The position numbers were made by a program, and so were the translations under genes. The notes under the pieces were generated by a model. The model worked only from the letters and a program-made list of their open reading frames with translations, was not told the DNA's origin and ran no database searches. Positions 23,723 through 32,144 of a DNA stretch of 64,000 nucleotides are shown here, piece by piece (positions within the stretch are counted from its first letter, which is position 1; every line of letters starts with the position of its first letter). This DNA comes from an uncultured Olsenella sp. (GTDB lineage: Bacteria > Actinomycetota > Coriobacteriia > Coriobacteriales > Atopobiaceae), in NCBI GenBank assembly GCA_949291295.1, contig CASEVE010000005.1, positions 1-64,000 of the forward strand, given 5' to 3'.

Positions 23723-23736
23723 CGAACAGATGTTTG
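23723..23736 (+). promoter_or_regulatory. LexA box over the lexA promoter
   Basis: CGAACAGATGTTTG matches the consensus CGAACRNRYGTTYC at 13 of 14 positions. Its last three bases overlap the -35 hexamer of the lexA promoter, the placement expected for autorepression. Confidence 0.8.
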
Positions 23737-23762
23737 CGATCAAAACGGAACTCGTGTATCAT
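23734..23762 (+). promoter_or_regulatory. Predicted lexA promoter
   Basis: TTGCGA (23734-23739) and TATCAT (23757-23762) are exactly 17 bases apart, 27 bases before the lexA start, and are overlapped by the LexA box at 23723-23736. Confidence 0.7.
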
Positions 23763-23788
23763 TGCTCTAAAGAACAAAGGAGGCTGCT

Positions 23789-24445
23789 ATGGCAAGGGCA
23801 AAGCTCGGAAAGCGTCAGCTCGCAATCTACGACTTCATCAGAAGCTACTCCGATGAGCACGGATACCCACCTTCGGTCCGCGAGATCGGCGCGGCCGTTG
23901 GCCTCGCCTCTCCGTCAACCGTGCACATGCACCTCAAGGTCCTCGAGGAGCAGGGTCTCATAAAAAGGGATTCCAAGAAGCCCCGCACCATTGAGGTCAT
24001 GGACAAGCAGGACTCCAAAGAGGGTGCCTCGGACGGTCTTGGTAAGGTGACGCAGGACGTTAGCCACAACGCAATCACTCTTCCCCTCGTGGGCCGCGTT
24101 GCTGCTGGCATGCCCATTCTCGCCGAGCAGAACATCGAGGACACGCTTACGCTACCAACCTCCATTGTTGGGGATGCCAGCTCCTTCATCCTTCGCGTTC
24201 GCGGTGACTCAATGGTCAACGCGGGCATTTTCGATGGTGACTACCTGGTCGTCAAGGAGCAGAGCGATGCACATGACGGCGAGATCGTCGTTGCGCTGAT
24301 TGATGACTCCGCTACCGTCAAGACCTTCTATCGTGAAAAGGGCCGTATTCGCCTTCAGCCAGAAAACGATGCTATGGAGCCCATCTATGCGGACAACCCC
24401 ACGATTCTTGGTAGGGTGACGGCACTCATCCGCTCGGTGAGCTAG
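23789..24445 (+). CDS. lexA: SOS repressor LexA
   Basis: LexA represses DNA-damage genes and cleaves itself when stimulated by RecA filaments. The 218 residues have an N-terminal winged HTH (residues 1-65; VREIGAAVGLASPSTVHMHL), a linker, and a C-terminal S24 protease domain. The scissile bond is Ala106-Gly107 (VAAGMPI), the nucleophile is Ser141 (RGDSMV) and the general base is Lys178 (ATVKTF). ATG 23789 follows AAAGGAGG. An SOS box overlaps its promoter, and it is divergent from the LysM protein. The downstream gene starts 8 bases later in the same direction and may be read through. Confidence 0.97.
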   Translation: MARAKLGKRQLAIYDFIRSYSDEHGYPPSVREIGAAVGLASPSTVHMHLKVLEEQGLIKRDSKKPRTIEVMDKQDSKEGASDGLGKVTQDVSHNAITLPLVGRVAAGMPILAEQNIEDTLTLPTSIVGDASSFILRVRGDSMVNAGIFDGDYLVVKEQSDAHDGEIVVALIDDSATVKTFYREKGRIRLQPENDAMEPIYADNPTILGRVTALIRSVS

Positions 24446-24452
24446 TGCTCGC

Positions 24453-25208
24453 ATGATTGGTTCCGCTCCTTCTGATCAGGCCTTGGTCAAAGGTCGCATA
24501 GGGCTTTTTGACGTAGTGAGGGGCTTCTCTGTCCTTTCGATGGTCCTTTTCCATCTCTGCTACGACCTCAAGTTCCTTGCCAATGTTGACCTGCTGTGGT
24601 TTGAGCCTCCGCTTCAAGATATTTGGCGCGCGAGCATATCGTGGACGTTTCTGTTTGTCGCCGGCTGCATGTGCCCGCTCTCGCGGTCCAATCTCCGCAG
24701 GTCGCTTGAGTACGGAGCGGTTGCCGCCCTCATCTGGGTGGCAACCTCATTGATCGCCGTCGACACGCCCATTTCCTTTGGAATCATCTTCTGCATGTCG
24801 GCCTGTACGTTTGTGGCCTACGTTTTGCAGAGGCTCGACGCTCTTCCCAGCGGCGCCGTAGCCGCCGCTCTCTTGCTGCTTGGCTTTCTTCTCCTGCAGG
24901 GAATCTCAGACGGAACGGTCGCCTTTGGCCTCGTTCAGCTTCCCAAGGAGCTCTACGCTACGGAGTGGCTCTCGTGGCTCGGCTTTCCCGGTCCGCACTT
25001 CTCCTCGGGTGACTACTATCCGCTTCTCCCCTATCTCCTCATGTTCCTCTGTGGCGCCTCGTTAGGTTCGCTCTGGAAGTCAAGGGGGTATCCCGTCTGG
25101 GCCATGAAGGCGCGTCTCGAGCCATTTACCACGCTAGGACGTCACGCGCTGATTGTCTATCTGCTTCACCAGCCGCTCATCCTAGCCGTTGTGGGGCTCA
25201 TCTCCTAG
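24453..25208 (+). CDS. DUF1624 membrane protein (heparan-alpha-glucosaminide acetyltransferase-like)
   Basis: A 251-residue protein with about seven hydrophobic segments. The N-terminal GLFDVVRGFSVLSMVLFHLCYDL carries the FDxxRGxxxxxMxxxH pattern typical of DUF1624 (HGSNAT_cat) acyltransferase-like proteins, with the conserved aspartate and histidine. It also has a LGRHALIVYLLHQP segment near the end, as in related membrane acyltransferases. The substrate is unknown; cell-envelope glycan acylation is a reasonable guess. ATG 24453 lies 8 bases after lexA. Its last 27 bases overlap the end of hflX on the other strand (convergent overlap). Confidence 0.8.
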   Translation: MIGSAPSDQALVKGRIGLFDVVRGFSVLSMVLFHLCYDLKFLANVDLLWFEPPLQDIWRASISWTFLFVAGCMCPLSRSNLRRSLEYGAVAALIWVATSLIAVDTPISFGIIFCMSACTFVAYVLQRLDALPSGAVAAALLLLGFLLLQGISDGTVAFGLVQLPKELYATEWLSWLGFPGPHFSSGDYYPLLPYLLMFLCGASLGSLWKSRGYPVWAMKARLEPFTTLGRHALIVYLLHQPLILAVVGLIS

Positions 25209-26504
25209 GGGCTCTTCCACGGCGCGATACGGCTCAAGGGTCGCCGCCATGCGCTTGTCGGCTTTGACGGTGGCAAGAAGGCCGCCCTGGACGTAGCTCT
25301 CCCTTATGACCTGGCAGCGCTCGTGGACCATCTTCATGAGAAGGCCCTTCTCGTAAGGAACCAAGACGCTCATCGTGACGCTACCCTGCGCGGCCTCTTG
25401 GGCAATCCGATAGAGCAGACCACGTATACCCTGACACTCAAGCGCGGATATGGGTTGTGCCTCGGGATGCGCGAGAAGGACCTCGCGCCGCTCCTCCTCA
25501 CTCAGGAGGTCGCACTTGTTCAAAACGGTAACGCAGCGAATCTCAGAAGCGTCAATCTCGCTCAGCACCGAACGCACAGCCTCAATCTCAAGCTCACGAT
25601 GAGGGTCAGACGCATCGACCACGAGCAGGATGAGATCTGCGGCCCTCACCTCGGCAAGCGTTGATTTGAACGATTCGATGAGCATCGTGGGGAGCTTCTG
25701 GATGAACCCGACGGTGTCCGTAATGGTAATCTTTCGTCCCTCTTCGAGGTCGAGAGCGCGTGTTGTTGGGTCTAGCGTGGCAAAGAGCTCGTCTTGAACG
25801 TAGACATCGGAGCCCGTGAGCCTGTTGAGCAACGTGGACTTGCCGGCATTTGTGTATCCGACAAGAGCAACCCTATAGACGCCGGAGTCCCAACGCGCCT
25901 TGCTCTGGACGCTTCGCCTTCTGTCAAGGCGATCAAGCTCGCGTCTGAGCGTGGAGATGCGCGCGCGGACAAGGCGGCGGTCCACCTCAAGCTGGCTTTC
26001 GCCCTGTCCGAAGCGGCTGCCGATGCCACCGCGTGTCTGCTCGCCGACCAGGTGGCTCCACATTCCCCTGAGCCGGGGAAGGACGTATTGAAGCTGCGCG
26101 AGCTGGACCTGAAGCCTTCCCTCATGGGTCTTGGCGTGCACACCAAAGATGTCGAGGATGAGAGCCGTTCTATCGATGATCTTGACGGGCTCCCCCACGA
26201 TCTTCTCGAGGTTTGCCTGCTGCGAGGGAGTGAGCTCATCATCAAAAATAACAACATCAGCATCGAGGCTCTTTACGTAGGAGCAGAGCTCTTCGACCTT
26301 TCCCTTGCCGATAAACGTCTTGGGGACCGGGGAGTCGAGCCGCTGGACCATCGTAAGCACGACCTCGGCGCCGTCAGTCTCGGCAAGGCGGGCGAGCTCG
26401 GCAAGGGACTCTTCGCAGGACCACTCCGAGTTTCCTAGGTCTACTCCCACCAAAATGGCGCGTTCGGGAACCGGGGCCGTAGAAAAGGGCTTGAACCTAC
26501 CCAC
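25182..26504 (-). CDS. hflX: Ribosome-associated GTPase HflX
   Basis: HflX binds the 50S subunit and splits stalled or stressed ribosomes. The GTG at 26504 gives 440 residues, with GGGAGGAAGG just upstream and inside the end of miaA; a longer frame to 26558 is less likely. The N-terminal glycine-rich HflX domain includes GKGKVEEL and a GGIGSRFGQGESQLE segment (near 160-175). The G domain has G1 GYTNAGKST (about 216-224), the G3 DTVGF and the G4 NKCD. It overlaps miaA by eight bases, so it is the last gene of the spoVS-miaB-miaA-hflX operon. The miaA-hflX linkage also occurs in Escherichia coli. Confidence 0.94.
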   Translation of the reverse strand: MGRFKPFSTAPVPERAILVGVDLGNSEWSCEESLAELARLAETDGAEVVLTMVQRLDSPVPKTFIGKGKVEELCSYVKSLDADVVIFDDELTPSQQANLEKIVGEPVKIIDRTALILDIFGVHAKTHEGRLQVQLAQLQYVLPRLRGMWSHLVGEQTRGGIGSRFGQGESQLEVDRRLVRARISTLRRELDRLDRRRSVQSKARWDSGVYRVALVGYTNAGKSTLLNRLTGSDVYVQDELFATLDPTTRALDLEEGRKITITDTVGFIQKLPTMLIESFKSTLAEVRAADLILLVVDASDPHRELEIEAVRSVLSEIDASEIRCVTVLNKCDLLSEEERREVLLAHPEAQPISALECQGIRGLLYRIAQEAAQGSVTMSVLVPYEKGLLMKMVHERCQVIRESYVQGGLLATVKADKRMAATLEPYRAVEEPLGDEPHNG

Positions 26505-27435
26505 GCCTTCCTCCCTCAAGGTCTGCCAGGATGAGCGACGAGGCGCTCTCCAGATCATGCTCGTCCATGTCTATCCATCGCACACGCTGATCATGGCGAA
26601 ACCACGAGAGCTGGCGCTTTGCATAGCGCCTCGAGCGCAGTTTGATGAGGTTAATGGCCTCCTGTAGCGTCATCTGACCAGAGAGTGCCGAGAGAATCTC
26701 CTTGTAGCCAATTGCCTGACCGGCCGTGAGCTCGTCTGAGAGGCCTTGGGCCCAAAGCTTGCTGACCTCCTCGATAAGGCCCTGTGACACCATGTCATCG
26801 ACGCGGGAGTCAATTCTTTGGTAGAGGCGCTCACGATTCATGGTGAGACCCCAGATTCGAGCCTCGTAGTGCGACTGGCGTCGGTGCAGCCCCTCGTGAT
26901 GCTCCGCGTAGGAGGTGCCCTCGTCAAGCATTTCGAGAGCTCGCACAACTCGACGCGTATTGTTGGGGTGAATGAGGGCCGCGCTCCGTGGGTCACGATC
27001 CTCAAGGAGCCGGTGAAGCCAAGAGGCACCATGAAGTGCCAGAAGACCCTCATAGGCGCTTCTGCGCTCGCCTCCACGCTCGCCAGAGGGAAACTCCATC
27101 TCATCGATGACCGCGTTGAGGTAGAGCCCCGTTCCCCCGCAAAGAACCGGTGTGATGCCATCGTCAACGAGCCTGTCCACAACGGCTCGCGCGTCTTGCT
27201 GGAAGAGACGCGCCGAGTAGCTCTCAAAGGGGCTGACGACGTCCACCATGAGAAGCGGAACGTGGCGCTCGGAAAGCGGCGTCTTAGCAGTTCCGACGTC
27301 CATCCCACGATAGACCTGCATCGCATCTACGGAGACGACCGACGAGCCTAGACGCTCGGCCACACGCTCCGCGAGCGCACTTTTGCCTGAGGCCGTGGGT
27401 CCGACCACACAGACGACCGGCCCCGGAACGCTCAT
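26497..27435 (-). CDS. miaA: tRNA dimethylallyltransferase
   Basis: MiaA adds a dimethylallyl group to A37 of tRNAs that read codons starting with U. The 312 residues match the family: P-loop GPTASGKSALAE (12-23), SVDAMQVYRGMDVGTAK (34-50), CGGTGLYLNAV near 100, and a C-terminal KLRSRRYAKRQLSWFRHD. It follows miaB with a four-base overlap, so the enzyme for the i6A step and the enzyme that methylthiolates it (MiaB) are made together. Confidence 0.96.
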   Translation of the reverse strand: MSVPGPVVCVVGPTASGKSALAERVAERLGSSVVSVDAMQVYRGMDVGTAKTPLSERHVPLLMVDVVSPFESYSARLFQQDARAVVDRLVDDGITPVLCGGTGLYLNAVIDEMEFPSGERGGERRSAYEGLLALHGASWLHRLLEDRDPRSAALIHPNNTRRVVRALEMLDEGTSYAEHHEGLHRRQSHYEARIWGLTMNRERLYQRIDSRVDDMVSQGLIEEVSKLWAQGLSDELTAGQAIGYKEILSALSGQMTLQEAINLIKLRSRRYAKRQLSWFRHDQRVRWIDMDEHDLESASSLILADLEGGRRG

Positions 27436-28802
27436 CGAGGATCGCCCTCCACAGAACCGCGAAGATACCAGGTTCGGGCCTCCTCAACGCGGACATCGAC
27501 GATGTGACCGATGAAGTCCTCAGCTCGGCTACCCTGGGGCAACGAGAAGTGAACCGTCTGGTTCTTCTCGCTGTGACCCACAAGGACGTTGTTGTCTCGC
27601 TTTGAGGAACCTTCGACGAGAACAGATGCAAGGGCACCGAGGTCCTTCTGGTTGGCATCGTGTGCCTGGGTGGCCACCTGCTCGGCAAGGCGGTCAAACC
27701 TGTCCTGAATGACCTCGTGGGGAGTGTCGTCAGGAATCTTGGCGGCTGGGGTGCCGGGGCGACGAGAGTAGATGAACGTGAAGGCAGACGAGAAGCCGGC
27801 TTCCCTGACGAGCGAGAGCGTGTCGAGGAAGTCTTCCTCGGTCTCGCCGGGAAAGCCAACGATGATGTCCGTTGAGAGCGCGAGGTCTGGAATCGCCGCC
27901 CTAAGACGATCGACGAGAGCGAGATACTCCTCGCGCGTATAGCTGCGGTTCATGGCCTTGAGGATGCGGTTTGAGCCGCTTTGGACGGCAAGGTGGAGAT
28001 GGGGCATCACAGCGGGGACCTCAGCCATGGCCCGGATGGTCTCGTCGAGAAGGTCCTTGGGGTTTGAGGAGGTGAAGCGAATGCGCTCGATGCCCGTCTC
28101 CCCCACCTTTCTCAGCAGCTCAGCGAAGCGCGGCTCGCCATAGATGTTTCTGCCATAGGAATTGACGTTCTGGCCAAGCAGCGTGATCTCACGCACGCCG
28201 TCTGAGACAAGGTGCTCAACCTCACTGACCACGCTCTCCATGGTCCTGCTCTTCTCGCGACCCCTCACATAGGGAACGATGCAATAGGTGCAGAAGTTGT
28301 TGCATCCCGTCATGATGGGGACCCAAGCGTGGAACACATCGGCACGGTGGCTGGGCAAATCGGTGGAGAAGGGACGGTCGTCCTCCTCGACGTCGACCTC
28401 AACCCCGGTGTGGTTGCCCTCGAAGGCCTCCGCGAGCAGCTGAGGGAGGCTGGCGAGGGCGCTGGTGCCAAACACCACGTCGGCACAGGCGATGTGCTCG
28501 CGAATGCGCTCGCCGTCGCGCTGGGCAATGCAGCCACCAATGGCAACGACGCGCTTTCCCGAAGGGGGCGTGGGCGCCGAAACCATGGCAGAGGCCTGTC
28601 CGTAGAGGCGCTGATCGGCATTTTCACGAACACAGCACGTCATGAAAACGACGATGTCAGCGTCGTCGGGATCGCCCACGCAAATGCAGCCACACTCATC
28701 GAGCAGGCCTGAGACCCGCTCTGAGTCATGGAGATTCATCTGGCAACCAAAGGTCTTTACGCAGTAGGTCTTTCCAACAAGAACGGTGGGGTAAGACGTC
28801 AT
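27432..28802 (-). CDS. miaB: tRNA-2-methylthio-N6-dimethylallyladenosine synthase
   Basis: MiaB is a radical-SAM methylthiotransferase converting i6A37 to ms2i6A37. The 456 residues contain an N-terminal MTTase domain with cysteines in TFGCQMN (near 17-23), CCVREN (near 56) and GGCIAQ (near 89). The radical SAM CNNFCTYC motif is near 163-170, and a TRAM domain closes the C-terminus. These three N-terminal cysteines bind the auxiliary cluster. It overlaps miaA at its end and spoVS at its start by four bases each. It is the first of three methylthiotransferases in this window, with RimO and MtaB. Confidence 0.95.
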   Translation of the reverse strand: MTSYPTVLVGKTYCVKTFGCQMNLHDSERVSGLLDECGCICVGDPDDADIVVFMTCCVRENADQRLYGQASAMVSAPTPPSGKRVVAIGGCIAQRDGERIREHIACADVVFGTSALASLPQLLAEAFEGNHTGVEVDVEEDDRPFSTDLPSHRADVFHAWVPIMTGCNNFCTYCIVPYVRGREKSRTMESVVSEVEHLVSDGVREITLLGQNVNSYGRNIYGEPRFAELLRKVGETGIERIRFTSSNPKDLLDETIRAMAEVPAVMPHLHLAVQSGSNRILKAMNRSYTREEYLALVDRLRAAIPDLALSTDIIVGFPGETEEDFLDTLSLVREAGFSSAFTFIYSRRPGTPAAKIPDDTPHEVIQDRFDRLAEQVATQAHDANQKDLGALASVLVEGSSKRDNNVLVGHSEKNQTVHFSLPQGSRAEDFIGHIVDVRVEEARTWYLRGSVEGDPR

Positions 28803-29122
28803 GAAGCAAGCTCCGGAATCTCGGGTTCAGAGGCGTGCAGAGCAGTGGTGGGCGCAGTGATGCGGTGGACGTAGATGGCAATGCGAATCGCGGTTCTGCT
28901 CTCTCCGCCAATTTCGATGTCAGAGAAGGTTGGTGCGCAGGAGATGTCTACTCCCGTGGGGATAAGAAAGCCTCGAGCGATTGCAACGGCCTTGATCGCC
29001 TGGTTAACGGCTCCGGCGCCAACGCACTGAATGTTGACGGGAACCTCGTCTTTGACGAGACCCGCTATGGCCCCAGCCACGGAAGCCGGCGAAGATTTGC
29101 TCGAAACCTTTAGATAGTCCAT
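28799..29122 (-). CDS. spoVS: Stage V sporulation protein S family protein
   Basis: SpoVS is a small Alba-like nucleic-acid-binding protein that affects sporulation in Bacillus. The 107-residue product begins LKVSSKSSPASVAGAIAG, the family hallmark, with VQCVGAGAVNQAIKA-type sequence (here IQCVGAGAVNQAIKA near 33-47). The tail after about residue 86 (APTTALHASEPEIPELAS) is extra relative to the 86-residue Bacillus protein. The start at 29122 has GGAGAAAC upstream. No other sporulation gene is in the window and Coriobacteriia do not make spores, so its role here is something else, plausibly in RNA or nucleoid biology given its operon with miaB. Confidence 0.93.
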   Translation of the reverse strand: MDYLKVSSKSSPASVAGAIAGLVKDEVPVNIQCVGAGAVNQAIKAVAIARGFLIPTGVDISCAPTFSDIEIGGESRTAIRIAIYVHRITAPTTALHASEPEIPELAS

Positions 29123-29245
29123 GTTGTTTCTCCTGCTGCGGTGCAACGTTCGTCTCATGCGATTGAGGCATGTTAGTTCTTGATAATTCTACTGGTAAAA
29201 CGTTTGTTTGAGAAGGGAGGCGTCGCGCAAACAGCGCCACTCCCC

Positions 29246-30337
29246 CTAGTCGCTCTCCTCCAAGTCAAAGGTAACGGTAATCCTTCCGCGCCCCACGCTT
29301 ACCTTGGGGGCTGAGGAGAGTGAGAGGTAGTAGCGCTCGGCAAGAAGGTCGAAGCTCCTCTCCATGACCCTCGAGAACTCCTCAAGGTCGGGTTTAGACA
29401 CCCTGAGGCTACGACGATCCCTTAAAAGGTCAATCTCGTGCGGCTGTTTGGACGAGGTGTCGCCCGAACGCATTATCGTGGACAGCACACTCCTAAGAGG
29501 GCGAATCTGGCCTGAGACAATGCGATGGGCGGTTCTCTCTGACATCTCAAGACCAAGAAGGGCTGCCTGCTCGCGGAGGTCGGATGCGTCCGCGGCGGCA
29601 CTCAGCCTCTCCAGAATGGGCAGGCTCTCTAGCGTATCGGAGAAAAGAAGCTCCGAGGCGTCCGATGATCGACGAACCCTTGCGTGAGCGGTGGCAACTA
29701 TCTCGGCGGGAGACCCGAGGTAGACCTCACACGCCCCTCGCTCCTCAAGCGCAAACTCGCAGCAGGTTCGGACGATGTTGTGAGGCCCCCTTTGACAGAC
29801 GAGGTTTCCCTCCTCGTCTTGTGCGACGTGAGGCCACGTTGACTGGTCAGCACGCTCGGAGAGCGTCGTTGCGTCCGTGATGATTCGGATCGAAGAGCCC
29901 TTGCCGGGTGAGGACGAGACAACCTCTGCGCTGACGGAGTTCTCCTTGATTGAGAAAAGCGCCATGCCCCTTCCGTGGATGCCCCAACGATCCATATGGA
30001 TGCTGTCAAGCTTTGAGGTTACGCGAGCCTCGAATATCCGGTCCTGCATGTCTTTGGGGATGCCCCAGCCGTCATCGAGTACCGTTGTGGTCCTCAGCTC
30101 GCCATCTCGTGTCGTGGCAACGTAGATATGCCGAGCGCCGGCATCGCGAGCGTTTCTCAGCATCTCGATGACGGCGTCCTCGACACATCTAATATCGTGT
30201 TTTGCCTGACGACGCTCCGCCTCCGCAACGCGGAGGCGGACATAGCCCTCTCCAAGGCTCTCCTCGACGCGAAGCGCTCGGTCGGCACCCATTGAGGAGA
30301 TGAAGCCAACAAGATCGTCGGACTCAGGCGAGCTCAA
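29246..30337 (-). CDS. GHKL-type ATP-binding protein upstream partner of rny
   Basis: The N-terminal domain is a Bergerat-fold ATPase: N-box EMLRNARDAGA (E58, N62), G1 box LDDGWGIP (87-94) and a later RWGIHGRGMALFSIKE segment with the G2-like glycines. The C-terminal half is helical with a charged region, and no kinase phosphoacceptor or membrane segment is seen, so it is neither a sensor kinase nor a complete MutL or Hsp90. Its 363 residues, location eight bases after rny, and same strand suggest a conserved pair with RNase Y, as in other Coriobacteriia and some clostridia (from memory). Function unknown; it could be an ATP-driven conformational switch. Confidence 0.7.
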   Translation of the reverse strand: MSSPESDDLVGFISSMGADRALRVEESLGEGYVRLRVAEAERRQAKHDIRCVEDAVIEMLRNARDAGARHIYVATTRDGELRTTTVLDDGWGIPKDMQDRIFEARVTSKLDSIHMDRWGIHGRGMALFSIKENSVSAEVVSSSPGKGSSIRIITDATTLSERADQSTWPHVAQDEEGNLVCQRGPHNIVRTCCEFALEERGACEVYLGSPAEIVATAHARVRRSSDASELLFSDTLESLPILERLSAAADASDLREQAALLGLEMSERTAHRIVSGQIRPLRSVLSTIMRSGDTSSKQPHEIDLLRDRRSLRVSKPDLEEFSRVMERSFDLLAERYYLSLSSAPKVSVGRGRITVTFDLEESD

Positions 30338-30345
30338 GCGCGTAC

Positions 30346-31905
30346 CTACTTTGCAACGTCCACGGCGCGGGACTCGCGAATGACGACAACGCGAACCTGA
30401 CCGGGATACTCCATCTCGTCCTCGATCTGCTTGGCGATGTCGTGGGCGAGAACCGTAGCCTGCGCATCAGAAATCTTCTCGGGTTCAACCATGACGTGGA
30501 GCTCTCGACCGGCCTGCATGGCATAGGTGCGCTCGACGCCATCGTGGGCGTTAGAGATCTCCTCGAGCTTCTCGAGGCGCTTGATGTAGTTCTCGGCCGA
30601 CTCGCGACGAGCGCCGGGACGCGCGGCGGAAATGGCATCTGCGGCCTGTACGAGCACGTCGAGCACGGTATCGGGGTCAACGTCGGCGTGGTGCGCCTCA
30701 ATGGCGTGAACGATTTCGGGACGCTCGCCGTAGCGACGTGCAAGATCGGCTCCGATGACGGCATGAGGGCCCTCGACCTCGTGGTCGATGGCCTTGCCGA
30801 TGTCGTGGAGAAGGCCGGCGCGCTTTGCGGGGCCCTCGTCGAGACCAAGCTCTGAGGCCATGATTCCACAGAGGGCAGAGACCTGCACGGAGTGCGACAG
30901 GACGTTTTGTCCAAAGGACGTGCGATAGCGAAGCGCACCGAGCGTCTTTACGAGCTCGGGGTGAAGGTCGTGGATGCCAGCATCGAAGGCAGCCTGCTCG
31001 CCAGCCTCGCGGACGCGCTCGGCGACAAGGGCCTCAGCCTTCTTGTAGAGCTCCTCGATACGAGCGGGGTGGATGCGACCGTCCGCGATGAGGTTCTCGA
31101 GGGCAACGCGCGCCGTCTCGCGACGAACGGGGTCAAAGCTTGAGAGGACCACGGTCTCGGGCGTGTCATCGATGACGAGAGAAACGCCGGAGACCTGCTC
31201 GAAGGTGCGGATGTTGCGTCCCTCGCGGCCAATGATGCGGCCCTTGAGGTCATCAGAGGGGATGTGAACGGAGGTTACCGTGATCTCTCCCGCCTGGTCC
31301 GCGGCGCAGCGCTGGATGGCTGTGGAGATGATCTCGCGGGCGGTCTTGTCGGCCTGGGCGCGAACAGACTGCTCGGCCTCACGAAGAATCTGAGCCTCCT
31401 CGCGGACGGACTCGGCGCGGACGCGAGCAAGAAGCTCGTCATGCGCCTCATCGCTCGAGAGGCCCGCGATGCGCTCGAGCTCGCTCTGCTGACGAGCGAC
31501 CATCTCATCGATGTCGTTCTTCCTACGATCGAGCTGGCCCTGAAGGCTGGAGAGCTGGTGCTCGCGGCGATCGAGAGCATCGTTTCGGTGATCGAGGGAC
31601 TCCTCCCTCTGCATGATGCGATTCTCGAGGTTCTGGAGCTCGCCCTTGCGCTTCTTCTCCTCGGCCTCAGAGTTCTGCTTCAGCTGGAGAATCTGCTCCT
31701 TTGCCTCGAGGATGGCCTCCTTCTTGGCGCTCTCCGCCTGGCGACGTGCCTCCTCGGCGATGCGCTCGGCCTCGCCGCGTGCAGAGTCAAGCTGAGCCTC
31801 GGCGCTCTTGAGACGAGAGTTGCTCTGTCCCGCAAGATAGAAATAGACAACGACGGCGCCGACCGCGAGGCCGACAACACCCACAATCAAAAGTTCCATA
31901 GCCAT
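30346..31905 (-). CDS. rny: Ribonuclease Y
   Basis: RNase Y is a membrane-attached endoribonuclease that starts mRNA decay in many Gram-positives lacking RNase E. The 519 residues show an N-terminal membrane anchor (IVGVVGLAVGAVVVYFYLAG), a long coiled coil (30-200), a KH domain (DDLKGRIIGREGRNIRTFE near 218-236) and an HD domain whose metal site includes HDIGKAIDHE near 365. The start at 31905 follows GGAGGAATGGCT. A long leader (from a candidate promoter at 32096) precedes it. It is co-directional with the GHKL protein. Confidence 0.96.
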   Translation of the reverse strand: MAMELLIVGVVGLAVGAVVVYFYLAGQSNSRLKSAEAQLDSARGEAERIAEEARRQAESAKKEAILEAKEQILQLKQNSEAEEKKRKGELQNLENRIMQREESLDHRNDALDRREHQLSSLQGQLDRRKNDIDEMVARQQSELERIAGLSSDEAHDELLARVRAESVREEAQILREAEQSVRAQADKTAREIISTAIQRCAADQAGEITVTSVHIPSDDLKGRIIGREGRNIRTFEQVSGVSLVIDDTPETVVLSSFDPVRRETARVALENLIADGRIHPARIEELYKKAEALVAERVREAGEQAAFDAGIHDLHPELVKTLGALRYRTSFGQNVLSHSVQVSALCGIMASELGLDEGPAKRAGLLHDIGKAIDHEVEGPHAVIGADLARRYGERPEIVHAIEAHHADVDPDTVLDVLVQAADAISAARPGARRESAENYIKRLEKLEEISNAHDGVERTYAMQAGRELHVMVEPEKISDAQATVLAHDIAKQIEDEMEYPGQVRVVVIRESRAVDVAK

Positions 31906-32095
31906 TCCTCCGATGAATCAATCATGTCTTTTGAGCATGGTTCTGGAGACCGACGCGCTTGGGCGACGGAACCCGCCATCGGAGGTGCAGTCAGGGTGTC
32001 TATGTGAGAAGAGCCAACAAAGCTACGAAACGGACCCAAACATATGGACATCAGCCGGCGGACCGGCTTGAGAATGCGCTCCAACAGCCACTCAA

Positions 32096-32124
32096 TCGTA
32101 ACGTTTTGATTATCTCCCTGTCAA
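32096..32124 (-). promoter_or_regulatory. Candidate promoter for rny
   Basis: On the minus strand TTGACA (32124-32119) and TTACGA (32101-32096) are 17 bases apart, giving a transcript with a leader of about 185 bases before rny. A small hairpin (AGCCGG/CCGGCT, 32053-32068) lies in that leader. Confidence 0.5.
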
Positions 32125-32144
32125 ACGCGCCTGAGGTAGACGGT

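Noticed and set aside
27432..29122. SpoVS as evidence for a sporulating Firmicute
   Set aside because: No other sporulation gene is present, while the GarA/FtsR and lexA-LysM-nrdR orders and high GC point to Actinobacteria; SpoVS alone is widespread.
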